A stretch of DNA of 64,000 nt from Paralvinella palmiformis. Lineage: Eukaryota; Annelida; Polychaeta; Terebellida; Alvinellidae. The stretch covers positions 241,501 to 305,500 of the forward strand of contig JAODUP010000550.1 in the NCBI GenBank assembly GCA_025642065.1, given 5' to 3'. The notes under the pieces were generated by a model that saw only the letters and a program-made list of their open reading frames with translations, ran no database searches and had not been told where the DNA came from. Shown here in pieces: positions 14,119-24,201 of the stretch (the first letter of the stretch is position 1; each line of letters opens with the position of its first letter). The translations under genes and the position numbers were made by a program.

Positions 14119-14622
14119 CCACGATCAATTTTGACAGAAGTACATATTTGGTTGCCACACTTGAAATACTAAATACTACTTAGTCAGGATTTATGAAACG
14201 CATATTATATAATCTGTAAATAAAGTCACACTTACTTGGTATTTTCTCAGCCTGACAGCCGTAATTCTACAGAGTACAAAAACAGAACATATAAAGTCAA
14301 AGAAGCCATTTAAGCTTAACTCCAAAACAATGACAAATGGCATACTTAACGTGGATTGGGTGTCGTGAAGAATGACTTTTACCAAATAAATAAACGAACT
14401 GAAAGCGTTGAAATTGATCAAAGCTTCGCGTCAAAGGTGACAAATCGATTACTGACTGACCTGATGATCGACACATCTGTAACCTTGGTTCGCTTTTATA
14501 AAATGACTGCATCGCTCGTACAACGGAGTTTTGATGTTCCAAGCCACCGTTGGCATTGTCCCAGTGAAGGTTGCGGCTGATATAAGAGAACAGAAGAGTG
14601 TCAAGCTGTCGGCAGGAGCCAT
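1..14622 (-). CDS. IL-17-receptor-like protein with SEFIR domain (8 exons seen, 3' end outside window)
   Basis: Exons, in transcript order: 14461-14622, 10451-10600, 9988-10134, 9509-9624, 7443-7578, 4473-4628, 1794-1937 and 1-835, about 615 codons so far. Exon 1 starts MAPADSLTLFCSLIS, a plausible signal peptide. Exons 3-5 read as a receptor fibronectin-like domain: strand GINISWAID, then WFRFDCFYPVP and NWTLTVIQIPYDP, with N-glycosylation sites. Exon 7 is one hydrophobic segment (GVLIGVLAGVLVVLLSIIG) followed by basic residues, and exon 8 is the SEFIR domain. Introns 3-7 join in correct phase with GT/AG borders, mostly phase 1. Known family role: IL-17 receptors bind IL-17 cytokines at the plasma membrane and recruit Act1/CIKS-type adaptors by SEFIR-SEFIR contact. 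The exon 2-exon 3 join does not keep frame with the obvious sites (exon 2 ends phase 0, exon 3 needs phase 1), so exon 2 or its donor is uncertain. The receptor subtype cannot be assigned. The call is secure; exact ends of exons 1-3 are less so. Confidence 0.85.
1794..1937 (-). other. Transmembrane exon of the IL-17-receptor-like gene
   Basis: This 144-bp phase 1/1 exon has an acceptor after a polypyrimidine tract (1938-1960) and a GTAAAT donor. It encodes VNKILSDPDKRVIPTYG, then about 20 hydrophobic residues, then CFIQRQQPCLLT. A single membrane span flanked by charged residues, placed between ectodomain and SEFIR exons, fits a type I receptor. Confidence 0.8.
1938..3219. other. Intron sequence, no gene seen
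   Basis: AT-rich intron of the IL-17-receptor-like gene. It contains a (TA)n tract near 2872-2899 and short open frames without recognisable products. Confidence 0.5.
3220..3855. repeat. Duplicated two-part repeat (unclassified)
   Basis: Block A (about 3220-3328) recurs nearly identically at about 3451-3550, and block B (about 3330-3450) recurs at about 3735-3853. In the first copy A and B abut; in the second they are separated by roughly 185 bp of unique sequence. The following 3856-4310 has a similar base composition and may belong to the same element. No terminal repeats or coding sequence were recognised. Confidence 0.7.
4629..7442. other. Intron sequence, no gene seen
   Basis: Intron of the IL-17-receptor-like gene. 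It holds a compound (GT)n(TA)n(GT)n tract at about 4676-4731 and otherwise AT-rich DNA. No exon-like open frame or RNA gene was recognised on either strand. Confidence 0.5.
7579..9508. other. Intron sequence, no gene seen
   Basis: AT-rich intron. The stretch 8270-8640 has a more balanced composition than its surroundings and could be an old mobile-element fragment, but no termini or coding sequence support that. A (TA)n tract lies at about 9409-9442. Confidence 0.4.
9748..9808. repeat. (GT)n microsatellite
   Basis: An uninterrupted GT run of about 30 units in an intron of the IL-17-receptor-like gene. Confidence 0.95.
10158..10204. repeat. (AT)n(AC)n microsatellite
   Basis: The AT run followed by an AC run lies about 25 bp upstream (in the sense of the gene) of the exon acceptor at 10134/10135. 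Confidence 0.9.
10405..10439. repeat. (AT)n microsatellite
   Basis: An AT run starting about 12 bp past the predicted donor of the exon ending at 10451. Confidence 0.9.
10864..10919. repeat. 26-bp tandem duplication
   Basis: Two identical 26-bp units, 10864-10889 and 10894-10919, are separated by 4 bp. Each contains ATTGG, the reverse of a CCAAT box. The site is inside intron 1, so a regulatory role is only a possibility. Confidence 0.85.
11675..11691. repeat. (CG)n alternating tract
   Basis: Eight consecutive CG dinucleotides in otherwise AT-rich, CpG-poor intron DNA. Alternating CG can adopt Z-DNA in principle. Confidence 0.85.
12600..12835 (+). mobile_element. SINE-1 copy, 5'-truncated and diverged
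   Basis: The body of the SINE-1 family can be followed from the box-B region through the CCACTGAATTAATT segment and the GACCACCCTC segment to the end. The tRNA-like head is missing. A short inverted repeat (about 12840-12854 with 12872-12889, built on TTGATTGATT) follows directly. Confidence 0.65.
14461..14622 (-). other. First coding exon of the IL-17-receptor-like gene
   Basis: The ATG at 14622 was chosen because it begins a hydrophobic leader (MAPADSLTLFCSLISAAT). An in-frame upstream ATG at 14658 would put twelve polar residues before it. The exon has 54 codons and ends at a CAG|GTCAGT donor, phase 0. After the leader come TVAWNIKTPLYERCSHF and GYRCVDHQ, a cysteine-bearing N-terminus. 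There is no homologue alignment to prove it, so this exon is a good but unproven prediction. Confidence 0.55.
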
Positions 14623-15060
14623 TTCGTCAATTTTCGAACGAGTACCACAACATGACATCAGCGGCTGGACTTTTTAGAGCAGCGCTGTTCACAACCTCTG
14701 ACCGACTGTACACCGCTTCTGGTTCGGCGGGTGGAAGAGAAACGATTGAGACTCCGCTAAAAAGAGCACTAGGTACCACTTCTGATCATTTCAATAGTAA
14801 CAACACGTGGTTGATTAGGATATACATTCAGCCGTGTGACGTGTCCTTTCTCCGGGTGGCGAATCACTCTATTTCGATCCGTGGAAGCAACATATATCCG
14901 AGATAACGCAACTCGACGCCGCGCGTCGGCTCCGACAGCGGCACTTAGGAGTGGGCGGAGTTGACCAGGAGACAGCCCCACAACCGGCCCCACACATCCG
15001 TTGTTACCGCATCAGGTCGAGCGAGACGCACGGACACGTCTCATTGACTGGTTCCCATAC
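14623..15060 (-). promoter_or_regulatory. Probable promoter/5' UTR region of the IL-17-receptor-like gene
   Basis: This segment is visibly richer in CpG than the flanks (dense CG around 14907-14955). It carries a GC box (GGGCGG) at about 14953 and lies directly upstream of the predicted start codon. No TATA box at a convincing distance was found. Placement is inferred from composition and position. Confidence 0.35.
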
Positions 15061-15714
15061 GTATTGACGTTCTCCATCACAGCGTGTGTACGTCTTTTAA
15101 CTCTTTACTGATCAACTTCAATCCGAGAAAGTGAGACCGTACACCAAAAAAAATCATCCTTAAAACGCGACAGTGAAGTGCTGTTTATGTGTGGTTCATT
15201 TATACACTAAATCCGACGACCGTTCACACACACACACTAAGCCCGTGAGCTTAAACAGAGAGTACCACCAATAAGTCTAAGCCAGCTAATTTTTTTCATC
15301 GAACAGAACATAGGCCCATTGCCGTTTTATTAATGAATCCTCGTTCACCGCATGGAAACAGTAACGCCCAATGGCGCCGATTTGTTCTTCACGTTTGATG
15401 GTCTATGGATGCTGGTTATATATTGTAGGTGCGCCGTTTAAACGTCCCATTTGAATTCGCTATAAGGCGACGCGGCTATGTACTGTCGTCAACCACCCAT
15501 AACGTTATGAGTCGAGAACTAATGTCCGAACAAGATGGCGAGAACGTAATAAGACTCCAAACTTGGTTCCTCAATCTGTATTCTTGTACTGTACCTGCTA
15601 ATCCCCCCCCCCCCGTATATTTATTATACCTTAATTTATTTCGTTTCGTGATCTGTGGTCAAGAAACCAGGATAATTAACGTATGAAAGTGTAAACAGTT
15701 ATTTCCAGTGTCAC
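15061..15714. other. Intergenic, no gene seen
   Basis: Mixed-composition DNA upstream of the IL-17-receptor-like gene. It holds a run of ten C at about 15605 and no convincing exon. Confidence 0.4.
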
Positions 15715-15945
15715 CACTTTATAATGAGTCACCGCCGCCCCCTCCCCCGCCCCAGCCTCCATCACTCGCAGAAGAGCAGTAAAGAAAGACAGGATCGAAA
15801 TACCTGGTCTATGATGATTACTACCCGAGTGTCATGCCTCCTCCGGGAGTCATGTATGTCTTACTTTAATCCAACGATATGGCAACGTCGTTCAAAGTAG
15901 TCAACCACCTATGATGTTATGAGCCGAAATACTGACGTCTGGAAA
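15715..15945 (-). mobile_element. Highly diverged SINE-1 relic
   Basis: Scattered matches in the right order: the run of C and G near the tail, GAAATACC, GTCAACCACCTATGATG and GAGCCGA. Divergence is much higher than in the other copies. A second weak echo lies at about 15480-15525. Confidence 0.35.
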
Positions 15946-16275
15946 CGTTCCTAGCATTCTTGATCGATCAAACTCGTGATCCTTTTTGTGTCACCTGTCA
16001 CGTACGTTAGTCCACCATGGCTGACGTCTCATCGATTCCGGGTGTAGTACGTCGGGATCGCAGTCGCTGGCTGCATCATGCTTGCTTGACAAGTCACACA
16101 CACACACACACACACAAGAACAATAGCCATCTATGTATGACTCAGGGAGGTTATCAATTATGAATGCTATTTATATATTGCAGCTATTGCAGATCGTTCC
16201 ACTCAATAAGTTGCAAAATATCCCACCTTTATATCCCACAAATCATTATTACCTCTCTTTGGCATTGATATAATC

Positions 16276-16450
16276 GTGGTATAGCTGGCAGCGCGTTGGA
16301 CCACAGATCACTACCACCTAAATTCGAATCTCGGATATATCTGAAGGGTGTTTCATCTTTGAATTTGCTTCATTACTTTTGGGGGTCGCTCGGCCCATTT
16401 AGCCTACCATGTGCACAAAAGTGGCCGTAAAAAACCCATCATCATCATCA
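16276..16450 (+). mobile_element. SINE-2 copy, subfamily A, with (ATC)n tail
   Basis: The tRNA-like head (box A TGGTATAGCTGGCAGCG, box B ATTCGAATCT) is followed by the SINE-2 body (GGGTGTTTCATCTTTGA, CGCTCGGCCCATTTAGCC) and a tail of ATC repeats at about 16437-16452. This is a full-length plus-strand copy that defines the family's orientation. Confidence 0.8.
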
Positions 16451-16486
16451 TCCTACATGTAACCTCATAGTCAGCTCCAATGAACC

Positions 16487-16610
16487 TCTAAGATCTAACT
16501 GGTAGTGCGGTTGGTCATAAAACTATAGTATATTGCGTTCAAACCCCGGTCGGGCGATATGGTCAGAAGGATGTTTCATGTTTTATTTCGCCTCCATCCC
16601 TTCGCATGTC
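16487..16610 (+). mobile_element. SINE-2 copy, subfamily B, 3'-truncated
   Basis: It starts with a tRNA-like head (CTAACTGGTAGTGCGGTTGG; box B GTTCAAACCCC) and the GATGTTTCATG segment, then matches are lost. It lies in the same orientation about 40 bp after the subfamily A copy. Confidence 0.65.
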
Positions 16611-16617
16611 TTCAAAT

Positions 16618-17240
16618 CGCAATTGCCAAAAATCATGATTTAAAAAAAAATCAGATTTAAAAAATTTAAATCAGATTAAAAATAAAATTTAAATCAGATT
16701 TTTTAAATTTAAATCGATTTATTTATTTTAAAAAATTGTCAAACATTTCTTCTGGTATGTATTCAGCATGAGATAACTATCACTAGTGAATGTTCATCTT
16801 ATATACCATTCCTGGCTAAACACCAAGTACTTAAACATTGACTCAATAATCCCCTAAATACACAGAAAAGATGTGACGTCACGTGTCAGATCATTCCAAA
16901 TTTACCACATTGAAGCTTCGCTTGACACTTTCTATTGTGTTGATCTCCCAAGATCATTCCAACCATAGACTTGTTAAGACTACATTAATTGGTGTTGAAA
17001 ACTAATGCAATTCAATTATAAATATATGTAAACATAATTATCTAGCATAAGTAACAATTGATTTAAAAAAAAAATTGGACTGCAAGTTAATTGATAAGTG
17101 ATATTCTTACAAAACAATTAATGAAATTAATGAAATAATCAAAAAACAAAAACAATTGAAACTTAAAAAATTGTGTAGTGATTTAAATCATTATTTAAAT
17201 CAATGATTTAAATCAAGAGATTTAACAGTAAGACAGATTT
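16618..17240. mobile_element. Probable non-autonomous DNA transposon with AT-rich inverted ends
   Basis: Both ends are built from repeats of TCAGATTTAAA/ATTTAAATCA in opposite orientation (about 16625-16735 and 17165-17225) around 430 bp of AT-rich DNA with no open frame. Such ATTTAAAT-rich ends are seen in non-autonomous hAT-type elements. The superfamily and target-site duplication were not resolved. Confidence 0.5.
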
Positions 17241-17287
17241 TAGAGTCAATTGTCCTGATTCTACTATATTGTCACATTTTATGTCCT

Positions 17288-17296
17288 GTCTATTTC

Positions 17297-17329
<33 letters not shown>

Positions 17330-17353
17330 CCAATAATAATAATAATAATAATA
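17288..17353. repeat. (AAT)n microsatellite
   Basis: Two AAT runs broken by ACC. A similar (AAT)n run lies at 18043-18074. Confidence 0.9.
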
Positions 17354-17685
17354 TAGATGAGAGTACTCTTATTAGTTGTAAAATATGATGTTCTCAGTTG
17401 TACCTCACTGCACTTAGGACTACCAAGTCTAATGGTTCCAGTATATGTTGGAAGAGTTTGGCCCAATTATAAAACACCCACTTACTCATAATTCAGGTAC
17501 AGAAAAACCCACGTATTAGACACATGCATAGATATACGCATATATATGTATCAATATGTGGAGGTATGGAACATTTTATATTTAGATTAATCTATGTATA
17601 TATAGTTGTATTTATATTTATTCAAATGATGTTTTGATATGTTGATGCTCTGTGCCTGTTGCCTCTCTATGTGTATCCTAAAACA

Positions 17686-17688
<3 letters not shown>

Positions 17689-17742
<54 letters not shown>
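17689..17742. repeat. (CA)n microsatellite
   Basis: A CA run of about 26 units, followed by GATGATGATGATGA. Confidence 0.9.
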
Positions 17743-17747
<5 letters not shown>

Positions 17748-18039
17748 TGATGATGATGATGACCTGATAGATAAGAAGTTACTCAGATATATATATCCGG
17801 GAGACTTGTCATTGATCCATCTACATGTTGTTAGTTAAATCTTGAAATGAATACACCATTTTAAGGAATTAGCCCCTCCTACATGTTATAACTTTCATAC
17901 GTGCTTTATGGCGTTATGATATGATTATAAATATGGATATCAGTTTCAAAATATATTTATTGAAAACTTCTCCGAAAACGATGTGTTCAATATAATTAGT
18001 TTATATACCTTGTATCGAATTACTATATCAATCCCAAAA

Positions 18040-18076
<37 letters not shown>

Positions 18077-18902
18077 GAATGAATGACATTTACATTTATA
18101 GGAAATGCTAATTTTATATGGATATTGTATATTACATACTAGGAAGTTTAATTTGTATTTAATTGTTGATTACTTGTACTTACTTGTAAATACGTAGGGT
18201 CGCGTTTCCACGATAGGTCAGGTGTTTAATAATGTAAACTTCTCGGATGATTGTCACAGATAGTCGTCAAATGTTATCTTTGTCATAAGATTTGAAACCA
18301 TCTGTGACTAGGTGACTATGAAAACCTATTCTCGCTTTGGCATAATGCGTGCGTGCGCGCGTCGGGTTCATATACATTTCCCCCCAAGCAGTCTTTTAAT
18401 GTACTTCCAGTGACTTCAGTACATCCTAAAAAAAAAAACAACCCACTATTATTAAATAAATTACAATTGAAGTTATTAATGCACTTTCTCGTTTGCGCAC
18501 GCTTTAAAGTATATTGAGCATTAATGAGAACTCTTCTTCTTTACTTCGTATTCATAAGAATATACTATTTGAAAACAAAATACAAACAATTGAACAAGCA
18601 AGCCGATAGATCTATTAAATATTTAACATTGTTTATGTACAGCTAATATGGGCACGTGCAGTAACTATACAGTGCAGAGTGTATTTATGATCCAATGTAA
18701 TTCTGAGTCATTAAATATGCAGATATTTGGGAAATAATTATTCATGTGTATCCTGTGTAAACTATCACGTAATCACACTGCTGGTGATAGCTAAACTGTT
18801 ATCAGTGCAAACACGATGATATATAAAAAAATATGAATAAAACACCAACAAATCACGCTGCTATGATAGTGAAAATGCGTAATTAATGACGTCACAAAAG
18901 AT

Positions 18903-19248
18903 GGTTTTGCTGTTCGGGGAGAATCCCCAGGCTGTCTCTTAATCAGCACAGGAGTGGTTGAGAGACCTCCCCCACCACTCACAGGGGAGCAGTACGGAAA
19001 GATGGAGCCGAAATACCCTGAGGGTGGTCATTGCCGGAGTGTTTTACGTCCTCAGGGTGTTTTTAACGTCCCCCTTTATTTTAACTAATTCAGTGGAGAC
19101 GGCAGCGCCATTTAACGTGGTCAGCCACCCACGATGTAGTGAGCCGAGAAAGTAATCCCTGGAAAAGTTTTGACCTCTTACGGGGTTCGAACCTATGACC
19201 GTTGGCACCAAGTGCCGGGTGCTTAACCGCTAGGCCACCGGAGCTCAC
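18903..19248 (-). mobile_element. SINE-1, full-length copy with target-site duplication
   Basis: The reverse complement reads: tRNA-like head with box A TGGCCTAGCGGTTAAG and box B GGTTCGAACC, then the body, ending GGGGATTCTCCCCGAACAG. The 11-bp sequence TCACAAAAGAT is present on both sides (18892-18902 and 19249-19259), an exact target-site duplication. This makes it the best reference copy of the family. Confidence 0.9.
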
Positions 19249-19501
19249 TCACAAAAGATCTGGCTCCGAAATAATATATATTCTGAACATGTTACAACTT
19301 GGCGTCTAATGGCCATATCCGTATATTTGCTGCGTTGTGTGAGGTTAAGTTATTGTTTAACTGTTTTTAAATGGGCGGAGTTTCACCTGGATCTTGCACC
19401 TTTCCTACCATGTGGGCGGCCCCCTGTCACGGTTTGGCCAACCAGGAGATCCCCCGGATCACACATTGTATATCCAGTATCAGGTGGCTCTCTTTCCATC
19501 A

Positions 19502-19778
19502 GTGAGCTCCGGTGGCCTAGCGGTTAAGCACCCGGCACTTCGTGACAACGGTCACGGGTTCGAACTCCGCATTTAAAATAAAGGGGGACATTAAAACCCC
19601 CCTGAGGACGTAAAACACTCTGGCAGTGACCACCCTCAGGGTATTTCGGCTCCATCTTTTCGTACTGCTTCCCTGTGAGTGGTGGGGGAGGATTTTCTCA
19701 ACCACTCCAATATATAGGCTGTGCCGAATAAACGAGAGCCTGGGGATTCTCCCCGAACAACAAAACACAAACACTCTC
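19502..19778 (+). mobile_element. SINE-1 copy with internal deletion
   Basis: The intact head (19502-19565) is followed by a deletion of roughly 125 bp relative to the 18903-19248 copy, and then the rest of the body to the CCCCGAACA end. Imperfect flanking repeats (CTCTCTTTCCATCA before, CTCTCTCCATCA after) look like an eroded target-site duplication. Confidence 0.85.
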
Positions 19779-19789
19779 TCCATCATTCA

Positions 19790-22240
19790 GCGTCCGGGAA
19801 GCAATAGAGCAAGTCCCCCTCCCACCAGTTATCCCCTGTTTTGCTGAACCAATCTTTAGTCTTATGTGTTTAGACAATATCATAGTCGTTAATAATAATA
19901 TATGTATGTTATATGTTTATATGTAATGTAGTGGAATAGTTTCATTTGTCAGTCATTAATAAATGACATGTTTCCCCAAACACGGTGTCTGTTATATCAA
20001 TCTGCATACATTTAAACAACAAAAGTGACTCAGTTTGCTGATATATTAAGTTTACCATGTTTACACATATCAAATACTTATTTTTTAAATCCGTAGAATC
20101 AGCAAAAATATTAAAAAATTGTCCGTAGATTGGAAATAGTGTAAAATAATCCGTATGATATGGATTTCCCCGTAGACTGGACATCCCTGGATATTAGTTA
20201 CTGAGGCATGAGCGATAATTGGTGAAAATAACCGTTGTTATTACATGTTTTGCCATGAATTCGAATTCAAATTTTTATTGTATTAATTTCGTTATATCCC
20301 AGTTTTTTACCAGGGAAGTGAATGGACGTTTGGCCGGACGATCTAACCACTTCGAGTTAAGGTACTATTTCGTTATATGCTAGTTATTTGTAACCAACTT
20401 TTACTGTACAATATGATCGCGGTACACCGCATTAATGAAAAAATCGGCAATGTATTACTTACAGAAGAACCACGACTATTAACAACTAATCGATAACAAA
20501 GAAATGTGATTACATTGGTAGATTGTGATAAGTCATTATAACAAAAGAGATAAGGTGCTTGTATAATTGTATGTTTGGTGGTATATCATCACAGATATAT
20601 GGTAGTAAATTACAATGGGTTGTGGTTGGCAGGTTGAGTGACCTGGGCTAGAACGTGGCCATTTTCTATTATAATAATCCCAAAGCTGGCAACCATACAG
20701 TGGCAAGCAGTATGTTTTAAATATTTGGTATAGACTATCAAAGTGACCGAAATGAGACTTAAATGCACAGGCCACTGACACACGCGCGTGAGCGTGCACA
20801 CACACACACGCACCCATTATATGTGATAAGTCTATCAGAAATATAGACAAACTTGATATGAAGTACCTATATAGCTACTCCCAACCGAATATAGGCCCTA
20901 TAAGTAATGTAAGTAATACTGCTATAGCTATAATGCCTGGATCAACTGTACTCCTATAGCCTCGTTCTGACTCAGGAATGTCTGTCATGCATATATTTTA
21001 AGAATGGTCTATTAGAAATACTGTCAAATCGGTTTTAGATGACTGACACGTGCAGAGCATCAGCTATAGCGTCTTCCGGCTCCCGTGATTGACAGCCAAA
21101 GCCATTATAGTGGCCTAGTTAGAAAACGTCCTTGATAAGATAAACCCAATAATTTTTTGCCCATCTGCTTGATGTTTCCAGACACGTCTACTGAAACGAA
21201 TTTTACACGCAAAAAACAAAGGAAATTCGCCACTTGTGCTCTATATAAGTGTCGCTTGAATTGAAAAATTGAAACAAATGATTTTTGTAGCCAATGGACC
21301 CCACAACAACAAGATAGGATATACTTTATTAAGAAATGAAAATGAACTTTTCGCCCAAAGAAAAAAAAATAGGACCGCTGAATAACAACATTAACAAACA
21401 CAATAGGCGGCTGAGAGGCAGAATTTGGAACCTAGCCAAGGTCACGTCGACGTTACTCACTTCATACAATATACCAAATGTGGAGTTATTAGTAACCGTC
21501 GGTGATAGACGCTTAATTCAATTCGGAGTTCCCAGAAAATCCGCCTACTTATAGGAGCGGATCCAGGGGTGAGCCGCGCAAACGACAATTTGGATGGCAG
21601 ATATTATTTTATTCTATGAATCTCTCACGGCCATGTTACGTATGTGTACTTCCCCTTCTCGAACGGGCATCAACTTAGGAAGAGTGACGAGTCCATCCCG
21701 GAATTATTTTTAATTTTCAATAATTAATCTGACCCCCTTTATAGATAACGGCAACGGACGCCATGTTTATTTTTGTTTTGTAAGTAGAGTTTAAAATCCG
21801 AAAGGATATCGTATTACCGCGGGTGTCATAATAGGTTTACGGTTTGCATGGTCCAGGGTTATTTTTCGATGACAGTTTGCGCTCAGTAAATTTATAATAA
21901 CAACAACCGCAAATTAATTGGTACGATCATTATCTGGAAATTTGTAGTTCCTGTTTGACAGTTCACCAACGCAGAACACGTAGAGACGCCATCGTGTACA
22001 TTGAGCAACAAGAATGGTTACGAACCGACCCTGATAGCTGTAATGATTAATTATAATGTTATAATTGAATGTGTAAGTAAACACTCAGTATTTAAACAGA
22101 CACCTGCTAATTGAGATAGTAATGCAAACTGATATATGCAGTTGTTCCGGGTTTGTGAAATGTCAAAAGTAGCCTGTTTAACTATTTTAAGTGCAACTTT
22201 TATAAACACATAGATTAGATATTCAGATATATACACAGAG
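19790..22240. other. Intergenic, no gene seen
   Basis: Open frames up to about 100 codons occur here, but their translations are low-complexity or unlike known proteins. A mixed (CG/CA)n tract lies at about 20780-20815. No exon, RNA gene or mobile element could be supported. Confidence 0.4.
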
Positions 22241-22247
22241 TCTCTAT

Positions 22248-22292
22248 CACTCTCTCTCTCTCTCTCTCTCTCTGTATGTGTGTGTGTGTCAG

Positions 22293-22326
<34 letters not shown>

Positions 22327-22338
22327 CGTGTGTGTCAG

Positions 22339-22371
<33 letters not shown>
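22248..22371. repeat. Compound (TC)n(TG)n microsatellite, three alternations
   Basis: TC runs alternate with TG runs three times, with similar CAGTCTCTCT joints, which suggests internal duplication of a TC-TG block. Confidence 0.9.
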
Positions 22372-22379
22372 TTGCAACT

Positions 22380-23410
22380 ATTTCAACCTTGCTAACTAAT
22401 TTTCGCGGGCTTTTACACTTCGGCTCACCGCCCAGATCAGGGGAAGCAGAGCTTCATGGTTTTCAATGTAGGCTGGATTCTTGTTCTTAATAACGATCTA
22501 CTGCGTAATACAATTGAAATTCAGGTAGAAAAATACTTCTGGTGATAGATTAGTTTCTTGTTGTTCAGCATATTCCATTATTAAATGTTGTTATTGTAGA
22601 AAAAATGAGGGTAAATACTTCTTTAGTGAAGTCCGCTAGTATCGGTTATTGCTTGAAAATTGAAATGGCGACAGACGGGGTTTGTTTACATTTTAAAATC
22701 AACTCATGGTTCGCGTTAATTCACGAGAAATAATACACAAATGCAATATATCAATGCCGGATTATTGCTCTATCGATCACTACTTTTGTGTATAACAATA
22801 TGTCTCCAATTTGATGAGTATTCGATCTAAATAGCACACCCGTTTGTTTATTAGAATTATGCCATCTAATCTATGCCGGCTCATTATCACTAACATGCGC
22901 GATGAGCCTACTGCTAGACGATGCTACACGGAAAATGACCACAGATAAAACAAATCGTTGAAGATATCTCTGAATTGTCCTTGTAAAATGATAGTATTAC
23001 AACTGCCTTGTCCATTTTCGATATTATTATAAATGGCCAAAGACGTGTATTGAAGAAACACTGTGGGAAAGCCAACCCCTATACATAAACTTTCGCTACG
23101 AATACGGCAATCCGTTTGTACACGGGAAATGTGTTCTGCTAACTACCACACAGAACTTCCAATTTAATCTATTTTGTTTACTAAATCAGTTTTCTTTGAG
23201 TAGAAATATACTAAATATCACCTTATCTTTCATTTTCCTTTACTGACTGCTGGAATCGTGGAGTATTATCACCGGCAATGATCGTTAAAATATCTCGCGT
23301 ACACACTGAAAAGGAACTGGGATCCAGATTGCGATTAACACGACCCGATTGTAGTAGTTCTAAATCCTGCCGCCAGATGTCACTAACTTAATTGACAAGG
23401 TCTATTTAAA
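22380..23410. other. Intergenic, no gene seen
   Basis: No exon-like segments or RNA genes recognised. A (TA)n tract follows at about 23413-23448. Confidence 0.4.
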
Positions 23411-23450
<40 letters not shown>

Positions 23451-23627
23451 ATAAGACAATTCCTTGTGAGAAGTTATCAGTTCAGTATTTTGTCTGATAT
23501 ATAACAACCTGGTACGCCTGGTGGAGCCGTTTTGACTGTGGCTCAATTGCTTTGAGGGGGCCGTTTTACAAATTTAGAGGAGGCCGTTTTTGCCGGCCTG
23601 TTTTCGACGCGGGGCTGTTTTCGCTGG

Positions 23628-23810
23628 ATGATTATGATAATGATGATTGATGTTTTACGGCCACTTTTGTGAGCATGGTAGGCTAAATGGGCCGAGTGAC
23701 CTCCAAAGGTAATGAAGCAAAGTCAAAGATGAAACACCCTTCAGATATGCCAGCCGAGATTCGAACTCAGGTGGTAGTGATCTGTGGTCCAACACAGATC
23801 ACTCGACCGT
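23628..23810 (-). mobile_element. SINE-2 copy, subfamily A
   Basis: Reverse orientation: the (ATC)-like tail at the low-coordinate end, then TTTTACGGCCACTTTTGTG, GGCTAAATGGGCCGAG and the tRNA-like head with GATTCGAACTCAGG. The SINE-1 copy at 23828 lies directly beside it. Confidence 0.8.
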
Positions 23811-23827
23811 GAGAAGAGATTATGTTT

Positions 23828-24188
23828 TGTTGTTCGGGGAGAATCCCCAGACTGTCGCTTATTCGGCACAGCCTCTATGTTGGCGTGGTTGAGAAACCTC
23901 ATCCCCCACCACTCACAAGGGTGCAGTACGGAAAGATGAAGCCAAAATACCCCGAGGGTGGTCGCTGCCACAGCGTTTTACGTCCTCAGGTTTTTTTTAA
24001 CGTCCCCTTTATTTTAAATCATTTAGTAGAGACGATAGCGCCATTTAACGTGATCAACCACCTACGTTGTTGTGAGTCAAGAAATTAATCTCTGGAAAAC
24101 TTTCGACCTCTTGTGGGATTCGAACCTGTGACCATTGACACCAAGTGCCGGGTGCTTAACCACTAGGCCACCGGAGCTCACTAAGAAG
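23828..24188 (-). mobile_element. SINE-1, full-length copy with 13-bp target-site duplication
   Basis: The full family sequence is in reverse orientation. AGAGATTATGTTT occurs at 23815-23827 and again at 24189-24201, an exact 13-bp target-site duplication that fixes the element's ends. Confidence 0.9.
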
Positions 24189-24201
24189 AGAGATTATGTT
24201 T

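Noticed and set aside
22051..22377. Arg-Glu / Thr-His repeat protein
   Set aside because: A translation of the compound (TC)n(TG)n microsatellite.
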